Positions 1-12,543 of a DNA stretch of 64,000 nucleotides are shown here, piece after piece. Source of the DNA: Selaginella tamariscina (Eukaryota > Streptophyta > Lycopodiopsida > Selaginellales > Selaginellaceae); contig PUQB01000058.1 in NCBI GenBank assembly GCA_003024785.1, positions 716,330 through 780,329 of the forward strand. The letters are read 5' to 3'. The notes under the pieces were generated by a model that had not been told where the DNA came from, searched no databases, and was given only the letters and a program-made list of their open reading frames with translations. The position numbers and the translations under genes are program-made. How positions within the stretch are numbered: the first letter of the stretch is position 1; every line of letters starts with the position of its first letter.

Positions 1-600
1 GTCGAGATTGTCCCCGGCGTGCTCTTCATTGACGAGGTCCACATGCTCCACATTGAGTGGTTACACCTTTAAACCGTTTCTTTAAACCTATGCATTAAAT
101 TTTAGTTGTAATCTATATATGTACGCACATGCACACTTATAGTACACACACGCTCAAATATGTTATTGTATAGAAATACATATTACTAGAACCACTTTCA
201 GGTACTGTCTCTCTAGATGATTTATGTATATATATTCGAATGTCAAATTTCAAATTTGAGCGGCATGGAAGGAAAGCTTGGATGTCTGGAAGAAAGCTAC
301 ATTGGCACATATATTGCATGTACATTATGTCACCTCAGCGACGATGTTATACTTGTACATAACACACATATATATTTCTGTAAATTGCACATCTGCATCT
401 CTCTCTCACACACGCACAATTAATATGTTTTTTTCAGGTATGCTATACATCCGATAACGATGACGCCGTTGGCTCGTCAGAAAAAGGAAGGGAAAGGAGG
501 TTAGTATAGAAGGGTTTACTCGCTGTTTATGGATGTGAAGAGGTCTACACAGTTTCTCATGGAGTATCAAGAGCAGTTTATGTTTACACAGAAGACGTAG
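1..600 (+). pseudogene. RUVBL2 (reptin/TIP49b) 3' gene fragment, broken
   Basis: Bases 1-57 encode VEIVPGVLFIDEVHMLHIE, the Walker B region of the AAA+ ATPase RUVBL2 (family form DEVHMLDIE). An intron acceptor near 437 is followed by YAIH and LARQK-type residues, and the C-terminus (VYSLFMDVKRSTQFLMEYQ and on) is readable to a stop at 598-600. RUVBL2 is a subunit of INO80/SWR1 remodelling and R2TP complexes. About 130 residues that should lie between the two blocks (sensor regions and lid) are not found between 60 and 437. The first block runs into stops just after the Walker B, and a few codons and the reading frame are lost around 505-512. The Walker B D to H change (HMLHIE) is also unusual. 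Retained intron boundaries argue for a decayed DNA-level copy and not a processed one. The real gene could lie partly left of the window, but this copy cannot make a normal protein. Confidence 0.8.
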
Positions 601-1175
601 AGATGTTGATATTTCAACTTCACGTTTTAGGTATGTTTAAACGTTATATTAAGCTTTTAAATTTCTCCCCTGAAAATTTCCAGAATTTAAAGTTATATAT
701 TTAATATATGCCTCTTGCAAACAAATATTAAATGTGTTTAAGATATATATATATAGTGTTGTTAAATTCTGTGAAATTACAAATTTAATTATACAAAACT
801 ACACAGACACACAGTTTCACATCTACATCTACATATTGTCTTGTAAACTACACACATACACCGGGAGAGAGAGGAAAGGAATTTGAAACCATAGTATATA
901 ATCACTTAGATGAAAATAATAAAAATATTTTTGCAAAAATAAAACTGATTACATTAAATTTATAAATAAATATTAGGTTTAATTAAGACGTGGTATAATA
1001 ATTAGTTTTTAGGGTGTAGTGCAACTTTATTTAAATTTTTTTAATTACAATAATCGATTTTCACAAATTAAAAATCTTAAAATCAACATTATTTTTATTA
1101 CAAAATATATACATTATACTCAGTTAATTTAATTTTAAATTATATAACAATTAAATTATCATTGAATTAATGTAT
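601..1175. other. AT-rich non-coding stretch
   Basis: Very AT-rich sequence with short poly-A/T runs and no reading frame or repeat structure that I can assign. It separates the RUVBL2 fragment from the transposase relic. Confidence 0.6.
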
Positions 1176-4100
1176 TTAGTTATTTAGTAAAGCCCTTCCA
1201 CTCCACGTCATCACATACCACATCAACATGAGCAGGTCTAATGAATAGCTAATTATCTTGTTAAGCTCATCATAACTATAATTAATCTTAATCTTAAGCG
1301 CTCTAATCTTTACACAATTACCTGGATTCAAGCAGAAAGACTTCCGCTTGTCATCCAAGATGACCACACGCTTCATATCCCGCTCCAGCTGAGACAGATC
1401 CTTAGTTCTCTTGCCATTTACTAATGTGCATGACTCCCTGTGCGATTAACTTGCCTTGTGGATCCAACTTATCCAAGATGGTGTCTCCAACATACATTTA
1501 TGTTTCAACATAATCTAGTTTAGCATCTAACTATATAGTGAATATCTATATTTTCAACATGTATCTTTAACACATTCATATTTTAATTATATATTTGCTG
1601 TATTTTGCATGATAGTTGTTTCACTAATCATAATTAAATTTAATATTAAAACCCTAAATATGTCTATAACCGTATTTTATATCTATAATCGGACGATGCA
1701 TTTCAAGGTAACACCTCTCTCGTACGTTTACATCTCAGCCTTTGAATTATGCAATTTCATAGTTGTCTCTTCTTCTCATTGTAATGGTCATATAACTTCT
1801 TCATATCCTTTCTCATCCACATGCACTTGCCTATCCTCTATATAAACTTTTAGAACTCTAACATACCAAACTCCATTCCCTTACCTTTGCTGGCATGTAC
1901 CTCAACCATGTCATTGACCAAGGGCCAAATGGAAGGTAAACCAATCCTTTCCACTCACAACAACCTGTTAAGAAAGTGAGTTGTTCTACTCTTCAATACC
2001 ACATAATGTCTTGGCCTCTTCCCATCTCTGTATGGAAGTATCACGACCTCCTATTTGATCCTATTAACTGGAAGAATACATCCATAGTTGTACATATGCA
2101 TTCTTGGAGCTAAAACTCCCAAAGCACCTCCCATTTAAACGTGATGCTCGATAAGAAAAATACCTAGGTACTAGACATAGTCTATGCAACCATGATATAC
2201 TTCATGCAGGCTATCCACTCCTCCATACCTAGGTCCAATTCTACAACCCAAATATTCCCTACGGAGAGGATCTCTCCTCTTACAAATATGGTATTAAACT
2301 CATCAACTATTGCTTATATTATCTGGTGCTTATAATGCTACTAACTCTAATGGTGATATTGGTTTGTTGAACGTTCTTGCTTGTTGCTCACTAACATGAA
2401 TATATCCTATATACTTAAGGCATTTTTAAAAATTAAATGGTTGGCAATCAATGTAAACTACACTTCTAGAAACGCATCTTTGGATCTCCAAATTCCACTC
2501 GTCCGGGATAACATGCCATTCTAGTCTCTCATCTTAATGGACAATATGGTATTGAAAAGCTTTACATTGACAACTCTACAGAGAGTTACCTCCACTTGCT
2601 TATTGTTCATTGGAATGCAGTTCAACACTGCAAAGAATCTCTCATGCCCATAACACCAAAGAGCCGTATGCCCAACTCCAAACATGTGATTGACAATACA
2701 TTTCCCTTTGTGAAATGTTTCCACATATCTCACATACCATGACTGGCATAACAATAGAGTTCTCTGCCTTTTCTCCTCACAACACATGTGAGTTCTACTA
2801 TAGTCATAAAGGGTCCTAGTAATGTCCCTCATCAACTCCACGAGCTACATTAAGTGTCAGGGAACTAAACCTATTGTGCAAAACTCGCTATAAATTTGTG
2901 CAAAAGTCTAATGCTGGTTTGCTTTCCAGTTACCATATCTCTAAAATGGTTTATCAAGATATCTCCAACCTTCCAAATAAAAGCTGCGACACTTCTTCAC
3001 TTCTTGCATCCTCAATAGCAAGGCATCCTTGTCTCTTGCGTGGTTCTGAATATGTTTAATTACAGCAACATTTGTCTTCTTCACCACAACTAAAGCTAAC
3101 AAATGCATAACATCAATCGTTGTGTCCTTCAAAACATCAAATGCTTGGCCATTATACAGTTACAAAAGCAAAGATCCTCCTATTTAGCAGTCCAGTCTAT
3201 TTACTTGTCCTTTTTAACTTGTTAGTTCTCTAATAGATAATCCCTTGTCTTCTCAATCGAACGCTCACTTCTCTGCCTCCAAGAATCTTGGTATACACCC
3301 CCAAGTCCACAACCGATCTGGCAATGTTTACAAGGGACAATACCGCCATAAGAAAAAGCTCATTAATATATTCTTTAAATAAGCTGAAATAGGTTGCATG
3401 AATTATCTTTGGATAACTTTGTGATTGCACATTGAGCAACATGGTCACCTATAACTGTCAGTAACAACACACATTGAGTGAACTACTTGTCAAATACACA
3501 ATCCTCTGTATTAAAGTCAATGTCCTAATGAATTGGAACATCATACACATGTAGGTCACTAATCTCTTGTATAATTGGCTACAGAAATGGATCCAGTGCA
3601 TCCCTTCCATTTGGAATGTTGTCTCTTGATATGTAAATGACTAGAAATATGAGATCTCATATCCATTTACACCACTATTGCATATAGTGACATTGTATGC
3701 TTGTAAGGATTGAGTTCTAGTGGTTGTGAAAGTGAAATTATCAGTGTGGATTAAAATGCCCAAGTGTCTTAGATCTCTAGCTTTAAACCTAGGTACATAA
3801 ACAAACTTGTGAGAGCATGTACATGTTAGGACTTCATCACCATTGGTGTCCTTTTATCTCTTTGGACAACCATGTGCTAATAGGGAAAATAATGAAAGGC
3901 CCTACAACATGTTGGGCACACTTGAGGCAACTCTCACTGCTTCAAGGGATTGAAAAATGCATCTAACTTGATCCACTTGTCTCCATGATAAATTTCTTTG
4001 GTTTTGTACATGGAAAATAAAAATTCAAAGTTAATAAACGTGTATATACATCAACAAGTATACTACCTTTGGTGGCCAATCTCCCATAACTTCATACCTC

Positions 4101-5000
4101 AGTTTATCTCAATGGTGTTCCAAGTAAGACCATCAAATGGTAGGACAAGATATAAGCAACTTCAAGTTGTGTCAAAGCGGACTATGTAACCAAGTTACTG
4201 CATCCTTCTGATTAGATGTGTAATTGATAGCTCCACAAGATGAAGAATTGGATCTCATAATCTTCTCTTCATTGTCAAGAATCGGTCGATATAACCAGGG
4301 GGCAAATGCATGTGTTGCTCATCATGGTAGCATATAGCATGTATGTTGAGTATTGGTAGGCCGAGGGTGTGCAAAAACCTCCTCAAAAACTTAGCTGATA
4401 TAGAAACTTTTACCCCATTTACCATGCCAGACCATTCTCCACAACATGCTGCTAGTGGGTCTTTCTCATGAAACATCAAACACAACAGCTCGTCTTGCAT
4501 GCTTTTGGAACATGAATGCATTTGAAAAGTAGAGAATAACTCCACACATTTGAGCACAATTGCATCTTCTCTACTCTATTGTGGCCCAATGTTTACAACA
4601 ATTGTAATGCCCAAAGGAGGCCTTTGCACTTCATCATCTACCGTATCCCCTCTTTCATGTTCTTCATCATTTTCGTGTGGAATCTGTTCATCCATGCTTA
4701 CATCTATCTAAATAGGTTGATATTCTTGACGTTTGGCACATGAAGCTTGCTCTCCATCATCAACTAGAGCATTCATTGGCTTGTCTCTCCTCGATGTCAA
4801 TGCACAAACAACAACCTGGTGTTTCCAATAACCAGATTTACTATATTGTACATTAGATAGGCCCTTTGACACTTGCAAATCTAAATCAGTCCCTTTGTCA
4901 TTCGTCTTTACGTCTATTATTGTTGGTGAGCCCTTTTCTCACGTTTTGTGTGACATTTAGTTGTAGACTATGGTACCATTTGTCGTTTTGGTTCCACCAT
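1176..5000 (-). mobile_element. Decayed CACTA-like (tnp2-type) DNA transposon coding region
   Basis: Minus-strand blocks in several frames read in the order of a tnp2-family transposase. The N-terminal part (about 4255-4998) contains SISAKFLRRFLHTLGLP and AICYHDE. A YVPRFKARDLRHLG block lies near 3800, then a DPFL...EISDLHVYDV block near 3550. GDHVAQC near 3440 followed by PCKHCQ near 3310 matches the family's 'GD.PA...C..C' zinc-ribbon region. Near 2650-2750, FHKGKCIVNH...WCYGHERF resembles the tnp2/DUF4218 'YGP.W.F.FER' motif. A C-terminal DKLDPQGKLIAQG block (about 1460-1490) resembles the 'D..G.++A.G' module of plant transposases. Many stops and shifts interrupt it, so it is a relic. I could not define terminal inverted repeats or a target-site duplication. 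Assignment to CACTA/Plavaka-type is inferred from motif order only. Confidence 0.55.
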
Positions 5001-5524
5001 AGCCTAGAGAAACCCTAGCTCTATACCCTAAACTAGAGGAACCCAAACCCTAACTTTCCCATTTTAAAGAGGAATCTTATCTAAAACAAAGTAACCCTAG
5101 ATTACTCAAGCAAAACCCTAGCTATGGTGATAGCAAGGGTACAATTGGGAGCGGCTCCGAGATAACAACATATTCACTAATCTTTTATGGGTTGAGTGCA
5201 AATGCTATAGATATAGTGATTTTATCAATCAATCAGTGAGTGTAGGTAGTGTCTACCATAATGATTGAATGATAAGGGCCATTTTGATGCTTGTTGTGGC
5301 AATAGTGACAATGGAGAAGGTGCAAGGGATGTAGCTAGATTTGGTCATGTGTGTGGTAGTTGGTGAGGGTTTCATGGCTAGCAAGGGAGAAGCACCAACA
5401 AGGTCACATGGTTATGAAGTAGCTCTAGGAAGGCTCTTGACAATTGCACATATGAAGAAATGGGGCTTTGAGGAATTGTTGAAGTATTTGGAGGGTGTAT
5501 ATGCTCTGTTGAAGTCTTTGCAAG
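5001..5524 (+). other. Telobox-rich stretch and unassigned open frame beside the LTR element
   Basis: Several AAACCCTA-type teloboxes lie at about 4985-5120, as often found in plant promoters. They could have served the minus-strand transposase relic. From 5341 an open frame on the plus strand (MVMCVVVGEGFMASKGEAPT...) runs straight into the 5' LTR at 5525. Its last part past 5525 is LTR sequence, so the frame is probably a chance or interrupted one. I do not recognise the protein. Confidence 0.35.
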
Positions 5525-5927
5525 TGTCACGATCCGATACAAAATACATTATAGGATATGACCTATATGATACAGGATATAGCATACGGGATATAGAATA
5601 TGCCTATAAGATATACCTACAGGATATACCAACAGGATATGCATACAGGATATACTTATAGGATATACCTACAAGATAAAGGACATAATTTTTAGCTCAT
5701 GCCTAGATTAGCTCCTAAAGTATTATTTTTAACTTATGCTTAAATTAGCTTTTGGAGTTGTGAGTATAAAAGCTCCGACCTAATTGTTGTACAATCAATT
5801 ACTATCAACACCAATCATTCTTGATCATTCTTGTCTTGTTCCTTGTTTTTGTTTTGTTCCATGCTCTTGCCTTGCTCTTGAGTCAAACCTTCTTGTTTTT
5901 ATCTTGTTCTTGGGTCGTGACTTGATA
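5525..5927 (+). repeat. 5' LTR of the Ty3/gypsy element
   Basis: Starts TGTCACGATCC and ends near GTGACTTGATA. It matches the repeat at 24934-25266 along its length, but is longer because of an internal tandem of a 'aggatatac..aca' unit at about 5540-5665. It contains TATAAAAG near 5764, a plausible core promoter. Confidence 0.8.
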
Positions 5928-6027
5928 GTTTGATAATAACTGCTTTTATAATTCTCTGATTTTTAGTTACTTTTTTTTTTCTTGGTTCTTTTCCCTTGTT
6001 TTCCTCCTTTTTTCTTTCACAAATCAT

Positions 6028-7340
6028 GATAGATTTTGAGCAATTTCAATGTGAGCACCAAATGTTGCTTCATGAGCTGGCCACTTTGCGTCAAGTGGTC
6101 ACAGATCTAAAAGGTTCCATTAGCGCGGTGCATGCAGCTGATGCATTCTCCAAGGCTGTTGTGTAGGCTCTCTCTCAAGCATCCATGGTTCCCTCTCCAT
6201 CGAACTCTTCTTCGGAGCCAAAGATCAACATGCCGGAAAAGTTCGGTGGCAATCGCGTCGATTTCTAAGGTTTCCTGAATCAGATCAGGCTTTTGATCCG
6301 CATGCAACCACGCCACTACTCGACTGATGCATAAAAGGTTGGCCTTTTGGCATTCTTACTAGTTAGATCCCCATGAGCTTGGGCTACCCCTTTACTGGAG
6401 CGTGAGAAGACTTTGAAGGATTCGTAGCTGCCTTTGAAGCCTACTTTGGAGATCCTGATAAGTACCATTTCGCATGCACAAAGTTAAGGAAGCTCGCACA
6501 AGCATCCCAACCAATTTCCGTCTATGCATCCGAATTTCAGCAACTTTGCACGAACATTCCATGGGACGAGACTGCATTGATCGAACACTTCCATTTTGGG
6601 TTGAGAGATGATGTGAAGGACCTTCTCCTTACGTTACTGGATGCCCAAACCTTAGCGGAGATCATACAATAGGCCGTTTGTTACGACAACCGTTTGTTTA
6701 AACGTCATCAGGAAAAATCATGTCAGTAGTTCCTGCAAACAATCCTATAGCTGTAGCACATGTTCCTACGACATCTTCTGGAGTAGTTCCTATGGAGGTT
6801 GACAAATACAAGTGTGGGCCACTTTCAGTTGCTGAGAAGCAACGTCGTTGTGGTGAGAACTTATGCTTATATTGTGGTGAAGCAGAACACAAGGTGGCAG
6901 AATTTTTGTTAAAGCCAGGAAGTTCAAGACGCGTAAAGTTGAAGCTGAAGTTCAGTCGGAAAACTTCAATGTCCACTTCGTCTAGGAGGCGAAGTTAGAC
7001 GTAGGCGCAGGCTCCATTGGTGTTGCTCACACCAATTCATCACTCAAGTTTTCTGTACACATTCACTTCAATAATCGAGAGCTCAAGGAGTCTGCCTTAT
7101 TAGACACTGGTGCAAATGCATGCTTCATGGATGACACTTTTGTAGCTCAGCATGGTATTCTGGTGGTAAAGTTGAAACGTGCAGTTCCTGTAGAGATCCA
7201 TGCTACCACACCTTTCTCTTGCACCCATGGCGCATTTAATTGTTCGATTTCCTTCAACTTAATCAAGACTCAGAAGACTCCCATTGTTATGGGCATGCCA
7301 TGGTTCATGGTTGCAAATCCTCAGATCAACTAGAGGTCTA
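6028..7340 (+). pseudogene. gag-protease region of the Ty3/gypsy fossil
   Basis: A gag-like start (MIDFEQFQCEHQ) lies near 6028, a PEKFGGNRVDF-type gag core signature near 6230, a zinc-knuckle-like stretch (CLYCGEAEH) near 6862, and an aspartic protease signature LLDTGANA near 7100. Together they identify the first half of a Ty3/gypsy polyprotein. The region is fossil and interrupted, and it continues on the far side of the nested element. Confidence 0.75.
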
Positions 7341-7717
7341 GGATGCTCACGTTTTCCTCTCCGGTAGCCAAAATTAATCCTGTACCTTCTTGCATGCATG
7401 TAGTGTCTGAGGCAGTATAAGCTACAGGATTGACCATGCCTGTTCCTGTATTAGTGTCAAAGGTTCCTCCTTGATAGGATCCACCTCTTGTCATTTCATC
7501 AACACATTCGCAGGTTCTCCTCAGTCCTGTGAATTCACAAAACTTCTATACAGGGTTCTTCCAATTTTGTACACTTTGTCAACATCAGTACATGTTTTCC
7601 CCAATCTTGCCTCTTTTCATTACTTTGCTTCGTTCCATTCCCCAAGATCCCTCCTCTTTTTTATTCACAGCTCCCTCCTCCTCTTCACGTTCTTACCACT
7701 ACTATGCATGAACTTAC
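7341..7717 (+). other. Linker region of the gypsy fossil up to the nested insertion
   Basis: Sequence between the protease region and the nested element. It is presumably the protease-RT linker of the host retrotransposon. No domain is recognisable by eye. Confidence 0.4.
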
Positions 7718-7744
7718 ATGCAAGTTGTAACTAAAATGGGCATG
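7718..7744 (+). repeat. Left terminal inverted repeat of the nested element
   Basis: Reads ATGCAAGTTGTAACTAAAAT then GGGCATG. The reverse complement of 21867-21894 differs at only a few positions plus one extra base. This marks the probable left boundary. Confidence 0.7.
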
Positions 7745-8353
7745 GCTATAGTCCCATTTCCTAATAATTAGCAATTTTAGCTATTTAATTAGCATTTTCT
7801 AATATTAAAGGAATATTCTTTAGAATATATGTTTGAAAATAGAATATTCTTTAGAATATTCTATTTTGTATTCTACCCTTTAATAAATTATAGCATTCAT
7901 TGAACAAAAATTAATAACATTATAAAAGTAGAAGGTATTAAATTATATAATATATTGCCTAATATAACAATTAAGGAAGAGCATAAGAGGTACATTATAT
8001 AAATATTGATGTTGTTATTAAAATATTAATATTTAAATATAACATTATTAATTAAAAAGTTGTAGTAGTAATAATATATATATAAAATCCTATAATAATA
8101 TAGTCAATCTTCCATATCATTTTTTAAATTTATATAGTTAAGTAAACAATTTGGTACTATTATTAAAGAGTTTATAATAATTATGAATATTAAATATATG
8201 ATATTTTATAATTTTGTAATTGCTTTAAGCTTCAAAAAACATATATTCCCTTGCAGTTTTGTTAATCGTGACTTTATCAATGCTTCTTGACATCCACCTA
8301 TATCGAATGGATTTAACATTTATAAAACATGCTGGGTCTTTTTGATTGGGAGA
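7745..8353. other. AT-rich left subterminal region
   Basis: Strongly AT-rich. It holds short repeats around GAATATTCTTTAGAATAT (7808-7862, self-complementary) that may be subterminal motifs. No coding signal. Confidence 0.5.
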
Positions 8354-11300
8354 CTATGTTTTCTCTAGGCATCCATTATATCTTTCGCTCTCCTTTTCGT
8401 GTCGCCTTTTTTGTGGTTTGAACCATGCAACCTTAACAATACTATTTTTTGTAATTACTTCAGGTGTGTCGATAATTTGACCCATCCAAATAGGCTGATT
8501 ATATGACGCATCTGGAGTAATGAGAACCATCATTAGTTTTTGAAGATCCTGGCAGCAATCAAAGTATGCTTTAGGTTTTTGGTTCCTTTGTCCAACAAAG
8601 TGTGGGGTTTGCACTTCCACATCACTACTGGCTTCTATGTCATCTGTGCTCAGTGATGTCATTTCAATCTCCTCTCGCCACCTTGATTTAGGCCAAAAAG
8701 GGTGTTGCAATTCTGTACTTGTGACAGTAGGCCCTTCCAACTCTCGAACAACAGTCTCCCAATAGTCCAACCACATGCTTATATAGTTCTGAGTAACCAG
8801 TTGCCTTATCAGAATTCTTTGGCATCGATTTTTGAACCCATGCCACATATTTTTTGATGCCATCAATAATAACCTCTTGTTCCTTGAGCTGGGCACTCAA
8901 TGGAATAGGGTCTGGTTGTCCTTCTGGGAGAAGTGGCTTTCCATTCTCTCCACTTTTGAAGAGCATTAACCCCTCTTTCGGTAACCACTCCTGCTCTGAT
9001 GGCCGTAACTTGTACTGCATAATAGGTATACCATCTCGTATGGAGAAAAAGAATTGTAGCGGCACAAGGTGACCAACTAAAGAATCACTCCCCTCTTTTA
9101 TATACTCCTTGAGAAATTTTTTGAAGTCTGGCACCTCAGTCACAAGCAAAGCACAACTTTTTTTGGAGATGCAATTTTCAAAAAGATTCATCATATGCGG
9201 TAAGGTAAGTGCACTTGTCCTTTTTGTAGAGTTGGAGACCTTGCTGAAGAACGCATCAATATCTTCATGAGTGTGACCAACCATAAGAAAACTGAGCGTG
9301 ATTGTTTCAAACACACCTTTGGCAACAAGCATTGACAAGTATGCTAGCACATATCTAGAAAATAAAAGTAAGTATGAGCTTGAGAAACCCTTAAGTAAAA
9401 TGATTTACCTATTTTTGTTCTCGCCTGCACAATTATCCATCTGTAAAAGCAAATGACGAGGAAGCTTATTTGATGTTGAGGACACATGTACACTATTTGA
9501 GCTAGATCCCTCCACTGAACCTGAACTCTCAACAGGGCCATCTGTTTTTTGTGCAGGTTGCTGACAATGCCTCTCATATTCCCAAGTAGCCTCAAGTGCA
9601 GACGTGTTCATGAGAGCATTATGTAAAGGTTGAAGGTGTTGTTTCTTCACTTTGAGATCACCGATAGGACTTGTCTGTGAGTGGGCTTCAAGGTTTCTGA
9701 AACACATGGCCAACGACCCAATAGTGAAATTGGAGTCGCTAGACCAATGTGGAAGTGAAAAGTGTCCATATGATTCACAACCGTGTCCATGTGTTAGCAC
9801 ACTGTCAATGAAATCGGAAGTTTCATGACATTTCCAAGGCACTTTGGTGTTGCAACGAGCTTTGGAATGCTGGTCTTTGAATGATCCATCTTGTCATGGA
9901 TCAAGCACAGGTACTCTGATGGGTGTGACACAGAAAGCATGCGGTGTGCATAGTACTGAGACCGGCAAGTTTGTTGCGCAATCATGTGGGCCTCCATCTT
10001 CTTTTGAATGGCAGTGATCTCCACCAAGGTTTTTGCACAAGCCTCTGCAGCCTTCAATGATGTACAAGTGTCACACTTGGAAAAGCTAGAGTGTTTTGCA
10101 ATCTCCACATCCTTAAAATGAGTATTCCATATGTTGTTGAAGGTACCAGTGCAGATTGCTTGCAGCCCCATCAAGCTGAGGCACTTGTTCACATGTTCAC
10201 ACAGCTTCAATTGAGTGTAGATCGAAGGCAAAACCTTGAGATTTTCCCTGACCCCTGCATTTGTGGTTCGGCATTTGTGAGGCATCCTGTCTGCATTTGC
10301 TTCCACAAAAGCCTTGAGTATCTCTATGGCTGCCATAATGTGAGAGCGGGTTTTGACCAAGCCAGTGTTCCCATGTACTGAGGTTCGCGCTCCATCTAAC
10401 CACTCATCCCTCCGACGGTAGAACGTGGTCTTTGGGATCCCATATATACTGTACCAAGCTTTGAAGCAGATGGCCACCTTATTAAATACCATGGATGTAC
10501 TCTGATAACCTGTGTCCGAAGCCATTCCATCAATACACCCAGTTAGTGCAGCATATACAAACTCATGCCTTTGCTTTTGGGTGAGCGTACGAAAGACATG
10601 TCTACATTGGGTAATTTCATTCCGGTCTGCCATCTGACAACACTTCTTCTTGCAGCAGTCAATCGTGGAAATGCTCGTAACACTTTCGGAAGATGTAGGA
10701 TCCATCTTCATCCTCTTGCTGAAACATGTAGGGGAAGATCTGCAACCCATGAATCGCCTTTTTCTTACAATAGGACCAATGCAAGGAACCTCTTCAAATA
10801 TGAGTTGTTCTTCCGGGTTGTTATTATTGAAATCCAACCCAGAATATGTTGAACCATCTTGCCGTCTTAATTCAGATGTTCGCCACCTCACGAGGGATCC
10901 AGGATGCAAAGTGCCATTAGGTGAAACCTCTGTCACAACTACACCCACGAAGTCGGACCCTAGTTTCTCTTCTGACACTGCTTCCATTGGATTTATAGCT
11001 GTGATGATGCCTCTCCCAACCTCAATCTCATGAAGAAAGAGAATCACCTCATCCATCACAGCAGGCAAGCCATCATCTGGAAAACTCGTGCTACTGTTTG
11101 TTTGTGACTCTATATATTCTGTGTCAGCCTTGACTTCATCCAAATTCCACAATACAGGAGAACCCTCCTCAAATTCCATTCCAGGAACCTCAACATGCTT
11201 GAAAATGGTGTTCACCCATACGTACACACAAGATCCTTGGGCAATATTGTGACATGATGCATTATCATCTCGAACTTCCACAGTTCCAGTGCCAACTATC

Positions 11301-12543
11301 TCGTTGTTCCGAAGAAGACATACTTTATCTCCAGTATTATACATATTGTCCTGCACATAAATAATTGTGTTATTTATGATATCTGTTTATGCAATATTTG
11401 TAAGAAATCATAACTGCAGTTGCTTAATAATATGCATGTGCAATAATACATAATTATATATAAAATAATATCTCATGCTTTATTAATATAACTGATGGGC
11501 GGGATTAATCCCGCCGCAGACTCTACCCCTTCAGAGTGAGTCGGCGGGATTAATCCCGCCGCCGACTCTACCCCATCGGAGAGAGTCGGCGGGATTAATC
11601 CCGCCGCCGACTCTACCCCGTCGGAGAGAGGGCGGGATTAATCCCGCCGCGGCTCCCTCGACGAGGAAGTACCGGCGGGATTAATCCCGCCGCGCTCCCT
11701 CCGACGAGGAAGTAGCGGCGGGATTAATCCGCCGCGGGCTCCCTCCGACTAGGAAGTACCGGCGGGATTAATCCCGCCGCCGGATCTTCCTCGTCTGTGA
11801 GAGTCGGCGGGATTAATCCCGCCGCAAATTCCTCCGACGAGGAAGAGGGGCGGGATTAATCCCGCCCACAACACTGACGACGGAGAATAGGCGGCGGGAT
11901 TAATCCCGCCCACAACTCTGACGACGGGGAATAAGCGGCGGGATTAATCCCGCCCACAACTCTCTCCGAAACTATGATTTCAAAGAGATTCGGGATGAAT
12001 TCTGCCCACAAATATTTAAAACAGGGAAGTAGTGGCGAGATTAATCCCGCCACCCCTTCTCTGCCTCCTAAAATGGTTGGCGAGATTAATCCCGCCGACA
12101 ACTCTTTCTAATAAATTCAAGTAAATCATTATCAGTTGAGAGAGTTATCGGCGGGATTAATCTCGCCGCTCTTTTTAAGAGGCGGAGAAGCATTGCCCGA
12201 ACTAATTCTGCCATAGCTATGAAAGAGATGGTGGCGGGATTAATCCCGCCACCTCTTCAAAGAGGCGAAAAAAAATGGCCGGATTAATCCCGCCGCCCCG
12301 GCTAACCGAGAATACTAAGTTAAAAGTATATTTAAACGGGATAAATCCCTAACAGAATATATTGTAATCCTAATGCATTCCTAAATCCCTAAATTCTAAA
12401 ATTTAAGAGAGAATGTAAGAGAGTGAATCTTTATAAATATATCTAAATTTGTTTATAATACTTACTTGTAAACAGCACTGAAGGCGCCGTGCTTTCCTAT
12501 AAACAATAGCGCACCCAATTTAATGTCGCTCCTGAGCTGATCA
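8354..12543 (-). CDS. Transposase-like protein with RNase H-like (DUF7869-type) core
   Basis: Main exon 11353 to about 9409, then an intron (9355-9408, GT-AG), then 9354 to 8354. The N-terminal part (GDKVCLLRNNEIVGTGTVEV) resembles the beta-rich 'GTV' module of plant transposases. Next comes a probable helix-turn-helix region (GIPKTTFYRRRDEWL) and a CDTC motif. Three acidic motifs follow: CLIHDKMDHSKT, LLQMDNCAGENKNRYVLAYL and VGHTHEDIDAFFSKVS, which I read as the candidate catalytic D/D/D triad of an RNase H-fold transposase. An upstream exon (12466-12543, encoding DQLRSDIKLGALL and HGAFSAVY) has a polypyrimidine acceptor and a GTAAGT donor, but its phase is one base off from the main exon. 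Two further single-base shifts interrupt the frame, near 9812 (an ACAGTG where family-like reading needs ACAGGTG) and near 8800. The gene is otherwise well preserved, about 950 residues. Function is inferred; no close family name is certain. Confidence 0.65.
11498..12295. repeat. Palindrome array 1 (about 18 copies of GGCGGGATTAATCCCGCC)
   Basis: An 18-base perfect palindrome, often extended by GC on both sides, recurs about every 43-45 bases from 11498. The left ten or eleven copies are nearly perfect. Copies from about 11980 onward are decayed (for example GGCGAGATTAATCCCGCC). Spacers are also repeated and partly self-complementary (GACTCT...AGAGTC). The array lies between exon 12466-12543 and the main exon of the transposase gene, so it is probably intronic. 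Confidence 0.9.

Noticed and set aside
10091-11033. Plus-strand open frames of 95-127 residues
   Set aside because: Antisense shadows of the conserved minus-strand transposase exon.
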